Below are positions 22,279-28,396 of a stretch of 36,961 bases of DNA, piece by piece. Numbering within the stretch: position 1 is the first letter of the stretch; every line of letters begins with the position of its first letter. Where the stretch lies: contig JACRNX010000043.1 of assembly GCA_016214755.1 (NCBI GenBank), forward strand, positions 1-36,961. The letters are read 5' to 3'. The notes beneath the pieces are model-generated. The model had not been told where the DNA came from and made no database searches. It saw only the letters and a list, made by a program, of their open reading frames with translations. The translations under genes and the position numbers were made by a program. Origin of the DNA: Candidatus Falkowiibacteriota bacterium (GTDB lineage Bacteria > Patescibacteriota > Patescibacteriia > UBA11705 > JABHMO01).

Positions 22279-22893
22279 TTACTTCACGTATTCTACAAAC
22301 ACCTCCACAAATCTTTCGAAATCAATATTTGAATTTTTTAAATCTAAATCATCGTAATTAATCACCACCACTGGCGCCAACTTAAAATTGCCGGCCCAGT
22401 CGTCGTATAAATCATTCAAATCCGAAAGGTATTGCTTGGAGATATCCTTTTCAAACTCGCGGCCGCGACTCTGAATGCGCTGAATGATTTTATCAACCGA
22501 CGCTTTGAGATAAATAATCAAATCCGGCGCCGGCAAAATTTTAATGCCTGTTTTGTAAATCGTTTGATAAACATCCCAATCGCGCCGAGCGATGAAACCG
22601 CGCTTGAACATATACTTGGCGAACACCTCCGCGTTTTCATAAAGCGAACGATCTTGAATGACCGATTGCTTCTCGTGAATTAAATTATAATGGTCTTGCA
22701 ACCGTTTGCCGAGAAAAAACATCTGCGAATGAAACGCCCATTTTTTCATGTCAGCGTAAAAATCTTTCAGATACGGATTTTCCGTTACCGGTTCCAGATA
22801 TTGCTTCCAATCAAAATGTTCGGCCAATTTTTTCGTCAAGGTTGATTTGCCGATGCCGATGTTGCCGGCGATGGCGATAAATTTCTTATTCAT
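22279..22893 (-). CDS. Deoxynucleoside kinase (dGK/dAK/dCK-like)
   Basis: 204 residues from the ATG at 22893. The 15 codons before it in the longer frame are TAGGTTGTAGG-type repeat. P-loop AGNIGIGKSTLTKKLAEHF (8-26), EPVTENPYLKDFYADMKKWA with substrate-binding Glu, QDRSLYENAEVFAKYMF (the DRS and base-contact region), and a late arginine lid QRIQSRGREFEKD fit the deoxynucleoside kinase family. It phosphorylates scavenged deoxynucleosides, which suits an organism with poor nucleotide synthesis. Specificity cannot be read by eye. It stands alone between the ~1-kb RNA promoter and a palindrome-rich gap. No Shine-Dalgarno. Confidence 0.88.
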   Translation of the reverse strand: MNKKFIAIAGNIGIGKSTLTKKLAEHFDWKQYLEPVTENPYLKDFYADMKKWAFHSQMFFLGKRLQDHYNLIHEKQSVIQDRSLYENAEVFAKYMFKRGFIARRDWDVYQTIYKTGIKILPAPDLIIYLKASVDKIIQRIQSRGREFEKDISKQYLSDLNDLYDDWAGNFKLAPVVVINYDDLDLKNSNIDFERFVEVFVEYVK

Positions 22894-22923
22894 AGTTTTA
22901 AAGGTTGTAGGTGGTAGTGAGTA

Positions 22924-23064
22924 GTAGGGACAGGGCACTGCCCTGTCCCTACGCTCTGTTATATTTTACCAAATTTTTTAAAAAGAAAACAGAGCTTGTA
23001 GGGAACGCATATATGCGTTCCCTACCGCGAAAAACAGAAAAGGGAACGCATGTGTGCGTTCCCT
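22924..23064. repeat. Cluster of three REP-like perfect palindromes
   Basis: 22924-22952: GTAGGGACAGGGCA, 1-nt centre, exact inverse (14-bp arms). 22998-23025: GTAGGGAACGCATA and inverse (28-bp perfect palindrome). 23041-23064: AGGGAACGCA-TGTG-TGCGTTCCCT. They sit between the deoxynucleoside kinase and the 23093-24841 gene. The GGAACGCA family also occurs at 12046 and 20575. Confidence 0.9.
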
Positions 23065-23092
23065 CTGTTATAATTCTTCTAATGTTTTTCCA

Positions 23093-24841
23093 TTATTCGA
23101 GGAGTTCTACTCCTCTTCCAACCCCCGCCTTCAATTGTTTAGCTGACGGTTCAAGCACGACCGACAAGTTGTCGAACGCGGCGAGAGAATAGACATCCTC
23201 TCCCGAGTCAATGTACTCGCCCGTCACCGCGTCGCCCGGCTGGGTGAAAACCAGTTCCAGCGAAATGCCGGCAGTGCCTGCCAGCGCGTGCGGAATGTCT
23301 TTCACCAGCAAATAGTAATTCGCGCCGTCTTTGGCGACGCGCTCAACTATCCCTAGGAATTGCGTCCGCTCGCCTTTTTCAGAAAGCGGCGCGTTGATTT
23401 GCTCAAGGCCGAGTTCAGCCCGCAATTTCACGAAACAGCCGAACGGATTCGCTTCATCCCAATATATCTTTTGAGTCGTGGCGTCAACCAGCGCGACGCC
23501 CTTGAAAGTATTGCTTGCCCCAAGGACAGTGCTCACCCAAATCGCCTGATCGTAAAAGTTGAACAGCATGGGCGCCGTGCCTTTCCATCCTTTATACGCA
23601 AGCTCGTTATTGACGACTTGAAGCACTGCTTCTTCCGTCATTCCTGAAATCTTGTATTCTGTCGCCTTGCCTGTTCTTGTGTGAATATACATCACGCTGA
23701 CAAGAGCGCTGTCTTCCTTGCTGGCAGAAGTAATGCCAGTGAAAAAGTATGGCTCGCCGTCGCTTCCGTAAACAATCTCCACGTAATCCTCGTTTTTGCC
23801 ATACGGCGTAACATCAACCAGCTCGTTCTTTCCCCACCATGAATTCAGCCAGCCGTGAGGAAACTTTCCCCACATTTTCATATAATCAACCACGAATTCT
23901 CGAGGAATTGCGCGGTCAATCCAATCAGGAATTTTGTCCTTTGCGTGGAAGGTAATTTCGCCGTCCGCCGGGTCAACCACAGCCACACCGACGATTTTTT
24001 TGCCCCAGTAACTTATCGTCGGTTCAAAAACAGAAACCACCCACCATGCCTTGCCATTTTCATCTTCTTCAAAAGTGTAATCAGTCAATCCCAGTTTCAA
24101 ATAGCCGTTTGTCCAGAGATGGCGCTCAAGATTCTCGCTGAAGTAGGCGCCCGGTGTATAGACATAGGACTGGCCGAGGACAAGTTCAACTTTGCGGAAA
24201 GGGTCTTCTGCGTTGATTTTCACGTAGCCGGGAACTTTGCCGACTGATGTCCAGACGGAAAAACCATTGTAATCAAGCGGCGCCACGTACCACAGATCGC
24301 CCTTGATTCTCTGCAGGGTCATATATTCTTTGGCAACCTTGAATTGGCTACCGATTGACGCCTCTGCTTCGCCAAGCTGTTTGTCGGCCATGAAAGCCGC
24401 CAGTTCAGGCGGCACGAATCTGATGTGCGCCGGATCGCTCGGCTGCATGTCTTTCTTGAAATCGCGTTTTTCAACTTGGCCAATCAGTTCTCTGTATTCG
24501 CCACTGCGAAACGCGCCCCAGCCGCTCAAAGCGACCACGATAATAATGACGATTCCGACAACAGGAAAAAAGGCTATCCATGTTGGTCTCTCTCTTTCCA
24601 ATCCGTACTCATCGGGCGATACAAAATCTATGACCGCTCCGATAATCCAGTTAATAACAACAGGAAAAGCAAGAAAGCCCCAGAGCGGCCACACCAATGA
24701 AGGACAAGCTTTGTAGAAAATAAACCACCAAAACAGTGTTGTTGTCGCGAAGAGAATGCCTGCGCCAAGAAATTTTTTCCTAATTACAAGCGGCGCTATG
24801 CCAATGGCTGATACCAGTATCGCGAGTAGCAATGCGTACAT
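23093..24841 (-). CDS. Large membrane protein with N-terminal TM cluster and long extracytoplasmic region, unknown function
   Basis: 582 residues. About four hydrophobic segments in the first ~115 residues (LLLAILVSAIGIAPLVI, GAGILFATTTLFWWFIFY, LWGFLAFPVVINWIIGAV, WIAFFPVVGIVIIIVVALSG) precede a ~465-residue soluble part. That part contains repeated PepSY-like phrases (WWVVSVFEPTISYWG..VVGVAVVDPADGEI; SALVSVMYIHTRTGKATEYK; GVALVDATTQKI), suggesting several related beta-rich units. I do not recognise a named family. Initiation signals are excellent: consensus promoter (24930-24902), a leader shared with pilM, and AAAAGGAGG before the ATG. No terminator is obvious after its stop. Confidence 0.8.
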   Translation of the reverse strand: MYALLLAILVSAIGIAPLVIRKKFLGAGILFATTTLFWWFIFYKACPSLVWPLWGFLAFPVVINWIIGAVIDFVSPDEYGLERERPTWIAFFPVVGIVIIIVVALSGWGAFRSGEYRELIGQVEKRDFKKDMQPSDPAHIRFVPPELAAFMADKQLGEAEASIGSQFKVAKEYMTLQRIKGDLWYVAPLDYNGFSVWTSVGKVPGYVKINAEDPFRKVELVLGQSYVYTPGAYFSENLERHLWTNGYLKLGLTDYTFEEDENGKAWWVVSVFEPTISYWGKKIVGVAVVDPADGEITFHAKDKIPDWIDRAIPREFVVDYMKMWGKFPHGWLNSWWGKNELVDVTPYGKNEDYVEIVYGSDGEPYFFTGITSASKEDSALVSVMYIHTRTGKATEYKISGMTEEAVLQVVNNELAYKGWKGTAPMLFNFYDQAIWVSTVLGASNTFKGVALVDATTQKIYWDEANPFGCFVKLRAELGLEQINAPLSEKGERTQFLGIVERVAKDGANYYLLVKDIPHALAGTAGISLELVFTQPGDAVTGEYIDSGEDVYSLAAFDNLSVVLEPSAKQLKAGVGRGVELLE

Positions 24842-24853
24842 TTTAGCACCTCC

Positions 24854-24883
24854 TTTTCGTTCAATTTAGCCCAATTGTCAAGG
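24854..24883 (-). promoter_or_regulatory. Leader element shared with pilM
   Basis: 30 bp (complement of TTTTCGTTCAATTTAGCCCA...) is identical at 29 positions to 26193-26222 in the pilM leader. It lies between promoter and SD; the AGGAGG follows directly. Read in frame it could encode LDNWAKLNEKE in both copies. Confidence 0.75.
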
Positions 24884-24901
24884 AACACCCTTGAACAAGT
24901 T

Positions 24902-24930
24902 ATTATATCAAAATTTTATGTTCGTGTCAA
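24902..24930 (-). promoter_or_regulatory. Perfect consensus promoter for the 582-aa membrane protein
   Basis: -35 TTGACA (24930-24925), 17-bp spacer, -10 TATAAT (24907-24902): every consensus base is present at ideal spacing. Confidence 0.9.
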
Positions 24931-24957
24931 ATAAGCGTAAAAATTATGAAATTAAAA

Positions 24958-24979
24958 GATCCACCAATGTTGGTGGATC
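24958..24979 (-). terminator. Terminator after pilM
   Basis: GATCCACCA (24958-24966), loop ATGT, TGGTGGATC (24971-24979), perfect 9 bp. It is followed on the minus strand by TTTTAATTTC and lies 37 bp after the pilM stop. Confidence 0.88.
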
Positions 24980-25015
24980 GTCCTATAAGTAATCGCGACC
25001 GCACGTAGTGATCGC

Positions 25016-26152
25016 TTATTTTTTACTGCCTAAAAGATTAATCCTTGCGTCACTTCCGCCCGGCTTGGCATCTCCCTTGAACCGCATGGCTAAACCGAGT
25101 GCCACTGTGGCGAGCGGCATCATCTCATCAAGCACATCCAAGTTGAATTTTCGCGAGTCAATGACAATGTTATAGAAAGGATTGATCCGCTTAACAGGAA
25201 TTTCGAGCCTTCGCTCGAGCGCCCGGCTAAGAGCACCCATCTCCGACATCCCGCCGAGCAAGTAGATTCGAGCGATGTCAGAATTGAGGGTCGTGGCCTC
25301 GAAAAAATCAAGAGTGTGTTGCACTTCGGCCACGAGCGCCTCTGCAACGCGTTCACTGCACTTTTGAACTCCTTGAAAAATGCCACCACTAAAGGGCATA
25401 TCATCAACACGCATCTTCTGATAATGCTCTGCCTCCTCCCATGGGACATCGAGCTCTTTCATAATCGCTTCTGTCAGCAATGACCCGCCCATTGAGATGT
25501 CGCGCGTGTACACACTAGCCCCATTCGAAATCACGTTAATACTTATCGTCGAAGCGCCGACGTTCACGAGCGCGATGACTTCCTTTGGCGGAAACTCGTA
25601 ATTCAACCAAAACGCGTTCTGAATTGCAAACGTGTCCACGTCCACGACCACGGGACACAGCCCTGCCTCCTTAACCACGCTGACATAATCGTCAACCACG
25701 TCTTTTTTGGCCGCGACGAGCAGGACATCCATAAACCCTCCGCCGACCTTGGGATTGAGTATCTGCACGTCAACGTTGACATCCTTGATATCAAACGGGA
25801 GATACTGCTCTACCTCTGACTGAATGGCTTCGTCCAGTTCTTCGGGTGGCATCTCCGGTACGCAAATTTTCTTGATAATGACCGAATGGCCGGACACGCT
25901 AATGGCGCAGTTTTTGGCGCGGATCTTGTTCCGCGAAATCAACTCCCGAATCTTCTCAACAATAGCCGCGCGATTGATCAACACGCCGTCCTCGATTGCC
26001 CGCGGAGGTAGCGGGACCATATCAAAATGGAGGAGTTCCACCGCCTTGGCGGTCTGCTTGAATTGGCACATCTTGATTGACGATGACCCAATGTCCAATC
26101 CCAGGAGCAACTGTTTAGAGGATGGTTTTGACGCACGTCTCGAAGTTCCCAT
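25016..26152 (-). CDS. pilM: Type IV pilus assembly protein PilM
   Basis: 378 residues from ATG 26152, chosen because AAAGGAGGG stands 6-7 nt upstream. A longer frame to 26236 would translate the shared leader. Actin-like fold: phosphate-1 loop GLDIGSSSIKMCQFK (~18-32), SHS2-type insertion CVPEMPPEELDEAIQSEVEQYLPF split near 110-133, VVDVDTFAIQNAFW, phosphate-2 VNVGASTISINVI, adenosine motif YLLGGMSEMGALS, and a C-terminal tail ending RINLLG. PilM is the cytoplasmic ATP-binding partner of PilN in type IV pili, which CPR cells use for attachment and DNA uptake. No pilN, pilO or pilC is in the window, so it is an isolated unit with its own promoter and terminator. Confidence 0.93.
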   Translation of the reverse strand: MGTSRRASKPSSKQLLLGLDIGSSSIKMCQFKQTAKAVELLHFDMVPLPPRAIEDGVLINRAAIVEKIRELISRNKIRAKNCAISVSGHSVIIKKICVPEMPPEELDEAIQSEVEQYLPFDIKDVNVDVQILNPKVGGGFMDVLLVAAKKDVVDDYVSVVKEAGLCPVVVDVDTFAIQNAFWLNYEFPPKEVIALVNVGASTISINVISNGASVYTRDISMGGSLLTEAIMKELDVPWEEAEHYQKMRVDDMPFSGGIFQGVQKCSERVAEALVAEVQHTLDFFEATTLNSDIARIYLLGGMSEMGALSRALERRLEIPVKRINPFYNIVIDSRKFNLDVLDEMMPLATVALGLAMRFKGDAKPGGSDARINLLGSKK

Positions 26153-26192
26153 TTTTATTCCCTCCTTTTGTAAGGCCCATTTTCGTGCCTCT

Positions 26193-26222
26193 TTTTCGTT
26201 CAATTTAGCCCAATTATCAAGG
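26193..26222 (-). promoter_or_regulatory. pilM leader element (copy of 24854-24883)
   Basis: One mismatch in 30 bp to the leader of the 582-aa membrane protein. It includes a decayed SD (AAAGAGG) at the same relative place, but the real pilM SD lies ~40 nt further downstream. Confidence 0.75.
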
Positions 26223-26239
26223 TACATCCTCGACATATC

Positions 26240-26269
26240 AATTTATCAAACTTATATATCCCGTGTCAA
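26240..26269 (-). promoter_or_regulatory. pilM promoter
   Basis: -35 TTGACA (26269-26264), then TAAATT (26245-26240) at 18 bp. The -10 is weak, but the whole block (TTGACACG..ATA.AA.TTTGATA) resembles the perfect promoter at 24902-24930, of which it seems a diverged copy. Confidence 0.65.
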
Positions 26270-26303
26270 GCAAGCGTAGCCGTTGTTTAAAAAAATAAAA
26301 CAC

Positions 26304-26316
26304 CAGCCGCTGGCTG
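26304..26316 (-). terminator. Terminator after the toxin gene
   Basis: CAGCC (26304-26308) / GGCTG (26312-26316) with a 3-nt loop. On the minus strand it is followed by GTGTTTTATTTTTTT. It lies ~54 bp beyond the AbiEii-type stop. Confidence 0.75.
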
Positions 26317-26369
26317 TTGTCCTATCACGAAAACGAGAACTACTATAGAACTACTTTGGACAAAACTTT

Positions 26370-27044
26370 TTATTTCAATATCTTATCCGCGATTAATGGA
26401 ATTTCTTTAATAAGAAACTTTTTTACTTTTTTCCAGTCGGCCTTAAAATATATTTGCGGTTCAGGATCGCTCTCAGCGTCTTCAAAATACACCAGCGCTT
26501 TTAAAACATGATGATAATCATGGGCGATTGACGGATACTGAATTTTAAGCCGCTTAATAATATTTTCTAACGGCTCGATATTGTGCGCGCACCAATAAAG
26601 GTCAAAAAAATCCCGCTTTTTACCGCGCTGGGAAATGGCAATAACTTTCATTACAGCAACATCTAATTTGTTTAACACGCGAACAGCGCCATATTCAAAC
26701 GGTCTTTGTTTTGGAATAAAAAATGGATAGGCGATGAAACTTATTTTGGCCTCAAACAAAGAACCATAGATGGTATTTTTTCTATCCAAGGTTACCTTCC
26801 AGCCGTTCAGTCCAAAAAATTTTCCCAGAAGTTCTTCATTAACAAAATTTTTTGTTTCGCAAAAAAAATCCAAATCAACTGAACGACGATTGCCTGTTTG
26901 CAAAGCCAAAGCCGTGCCGCCGGCCAAATACCACGGCGAATTTTTCAACCACTCTTGTTTTGACAAAAAATCAAGCGCCTTTTTTGTCGCCCGAGGCAGA
27001 ATATTAAAATGAAAATTTATTTGTTTTTTAGAATCAATGTCCAT
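26370..27044 (-). CDS. AbiEii/AbiGii-type nucleotidyltransferase toxin
   Basis: 224 residues. The nucleotidyltransferase signature is plain: WYLAGGTALALQTGNRRSVD (38-57), where GG-T and the D-L-D of SVDLDFF give the metal site. KLDVAVMKVIAISQRGKKRD followed by FFDLYW is the second conserved block of the family. Characterised family members are toxins that nucleotidylate tRNA or other targets. It overlaps the upstream small gene by 28 bp, the usual toxin-antitoxin arrangement with the antitoxin first. Only the antitoxin promoter and structured leader are available, so the toxin should be translationally coupled. A terminator follows. Confidence 0.88.
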   Translation of the reverse strand: MDIDSKKQINFHFNILPRATKKALDFLSKQEWLKNSPWYLAGGTALALQTGNRRSVDLDFFCETKNFVNEELLGKFFGLNGWKVTLDRKNTIYGSLFEAKISFIAYPFFIPKQRPFEYGAVRVLNKLDVAVMKVIAISQRGKKRDFFDLYWCAHNIEPLENIIKRLKIQYPSIAHDYHHVLKALVYFEDAESDPEPQIYFKADWKKVKKFLIKEIPLIADKILK

Positions 27045-27244
27045 AAATTTTTAGTATCTGGTCTCAAACATCTTGATTTAGCGATAACTTTTTTAAGTAA
27101 TTTTTTATTATAAAAATTCAAAACCCATCTCGCTTCTTTATCATTGCCAAAATCAGCCACCCGCTCAATGATGTATTGCGCGTTTTTGCGAGGGTCAATT
27201 TTGCGCGGGTCAACATCCCAAAATAATGTTTGCCTGAATTTCAT
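27017..27244 (-). CDS. DUF6922-like antitoxin partner of the AbiEii-type toxin
   Basis: I start at ATG 27244 (MKFRQTLFWDVDPRKIDPRK); codons before it are inside the leader hairpin. 75 residues, with the compact pattern FWDVDPxxIDPxKNxxYIIERVxDFGNDKEARWVLxFY...SRCLRPDTKNLW seen in small proteins that precede AbiEii-type genes. These probably neutralise the toxin. There is no exposed Shine-Dalgarno: the only GAGG lies in the 3' arm of the 27249-27412 hairpin, ~12 nt upstream. It overlaps the toxin start by 28 bp. Confidence 0.8.
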   Translation of the reverse strand: MKFRQTLFWDVDPRKIDPRKNAQYIIERVADFGNDKEARWVLNFYNKKLLKKVIAKSRCLRPDTKNLWTLILKNK

Positions 27245-27248
27245 ATTT

Positions 27249-27412
27249 AGGAACCTCTGAAAAATATAGTTTCTACTGCAATTTCCAAATTTCAACTGCA
27301 AATTGTTAAAAGCTCGTCAGCTTAATTTAGTCATTAAACCTCCTCGCTTTTCACAATTTTCGCTTTGAAATTTAAAAATTTCGTAACAAAACTATATTTA
27401 TCAGTGGTTCCT
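27249..27412 (-). promoter_or_regulatory. 164-nt hairpin leader of the toxin-antitoxin operon
   Basis: The 5' arm (27412-27353: AGGAACCACTGATAAATATA...) is complementary, with some mismatches, to the 3' arm (27306-27249: ...AACTATATTTTTCAGAGGTT). Matched blocks include AGGAACC/GGTTCCT, CTGA/TCAG, AATATAGTTT/AAACTATATT, AAATTTC/GAAATTT and ACAATTT/AAAATTGT. The operon's predicted start site falls at the first bases of the 5' arm. The 3' arm ends 4 nt before the antitoxin ATG. The 46-nt loop holds an SD and a 5-codon ORF. It may be a regulatory RNA or a hairpin MITE captured as a leader. Confidence 0.75.
27317..27334 (-). CDS. Putative 5-codon leader peptide (MTKLS) in the hairpin loop
   Basis: GAGGAGG lies 4 nt before ATG ACT AAA TTA AGC TGA (27334-27317). 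This is the strongest ribosome-binding site in the leader and one of the few perfect SDs on this contig, yet it drives only five codons. Ribosomes here could open the surrounding stem and expose the antitoxin start. There is no direct evidence of translation. Confidence 0.5.
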   Translation of the reverse strand: MTKLS

Positions 27413-27416
27413 TTAT

Positions 27417-27445
27417 ATTATATCAAAAATTAACCTAATTGGCAA
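27417..27445 (-). promoter_or_regulatory. Promoter of the toxin-antitoxin operon
   Basis: -35 TTGCCA (27445-27440), 17 bp, -10 TATAAT (27422-27417). The predicted +1 at 27410-27412 is the outer end of the leader hairpin. Confidence 0.85.
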
Positions 27446-27470
27446 CAAATCGCGGATAGTTCTTTAACCT

Positions 27471-27520
27471 TATGGACATCACATTATGAAAACGCACTCC
27501 ATAAATAGCAAAAATCGCGA
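27471..27520. repeat. Solo arm of the 1549-1730 MITE-like element
   Basis: TATGGACATCACATTATG... matches the left arm at 1549 with one mismatch over ~28 bp. It continues CCATAAATAGCAAAAATCGC, as in the right arm (complement of 1682-1705). It lies between the divergent promoters of the toxin-antitoxin operon and the DUF218 gene. Confidence 0.75.
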
Positions 27521-27551
27521 ATGCCTTGAATCTGGTTTGAAATGCAATCCC

Positions 27552-27580
27552 TTGACAAAAACTATTAATAAAGATATAAA
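27552..27580 (+). promoter_or_regulatory. Promoter of the DUF218 gene
   Basis: -35 TTGACA (27552-27557), 17 bp, -10 TATAAA (27575-27580). Confidence 0.85.
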
Positions 27581-27636
27581 ATGAAGGTAATAAATCATTT
27601 ATTGTTCTTTCCAACAATCAACAGGAGGAAAGTGTG

Positions 27637-28329
27637 ATGGAAAAATGGGAACCGAATGCTCTTGAAATGATGCAGGCGATGTTCGCGGTTTTAAACGATC
27701 CTTGTCAACACACTGAAGCAATGTTCATCCATGGCGCGCCAGCGCGCGATGATCAATTGGATTATCGTTTGCTTTCAAGGGTGGTACAGGCGAAAAATGA
27801 AAAATTTATTTTAAACGGCCTTACAGCAAAACAATGTCAAGAATTGAACCTGTCTTATGTCGGATTCGAAGAATGGCAACGCTTGCTACGCGAGAACAAC
27901 GTAGCGCAAGAGAATATCATCATTATGCCTGCCTCGAAACACACAGCCGAAGAATCAAGGAATTTTCTTTTACTGGTAAAAAAGAACGGCTGGAAAAAGG
28001 TGGCCATCGCCTCCTATCCATACCACATCTTGCGCTGTTTTTTGCAAATTATCGAACTGATAAAAGAAATGGACATGATAGATCTCCGTGTCTCTTGTGT
28101 GACTTTTTATGGAATCGATTGGAATCGAAAGCTGGAAAAACCGGTTCTCAACGGCCAAACCGTTTTAGGCACAGGCAATGTAATTGGCGCTTTGTCAATA
28201 CATATTGCCGAAGAATTTAAGCGCATTGTCGCTTACGCGCAGAATATAGAATTGAGCGGAGGACAACACTTTACGCGTCACGCGAAGATTTCAGAAATGT
28301 TCACTTATTTAGAAAGACGGGATAAGTAA
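27637..28329 (+). CDS. DUF218 (YdcF/SanA-like) protein
   Basis: 230 residues. CAGGAGG lies ~10 nt before the ATG at 27637; an in-frame GTG directly precedes it at 27634. The fold signature fits DUF218: a nucleotide-like first strand AMFIHGAPARDDQ, an arginine-containing helix, FILNGLTAKQ, a middle helix ending LRENNVAQENIIIMPASKHT (equivalent to the E-xS-xNT segment), then KKVAIASYPYHILR (the VTSxYHxxR motif). Family members are poorly characterised and linked to envelope functions. This one lacks a signal peptide or TM segment, so it should be cytosolic. It is a monocistronic unit with its own promoter and terminator. Confidence 0.78.
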   Translation: MEKWEPNALEMMQAMFAVLNDPCQHTEAMFIHGAPARDDQLDYRLLSRVVQAKNEKFILNGLTAKQCQELNLSYVGFEEWQRLLRENNVAQENIIIMPASKHTAEESRNFLLLVKKNGWKKVAIASYPYHILRCFLQIIELIKEMDMIDLRVSCVTFYGIDWNRKLEKPVLNGQTVLGTGNVIGALSIHIAEEFKRIVAYAQNIELSGGQHFTRHAKISEMFTYLERRDK

Positions 28330-28337
28330 AAAAATTA

Positions 28338-28355
28338 GGGGTGCAAGCGCACTCC
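28338..28355 (+). terminator. Rho-independent terminator after the DUF218 gene
   Basis: GGGGTGC (28338-28344), loop AAGC, GCACTCC (28349-28355), one G-U, followed by TTTTTCTTTA. Confidence 0.88.
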
Positions 28356-28396
28356 TTTTTCTTTACATTAAATTTTTATTTCGCAATATCTGACGA

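Noticed and set aside
26153-26236. Upstream start for pilM
   Set aside because: It would translate the leader shared with another gene. A perfect SD stands before 26152.
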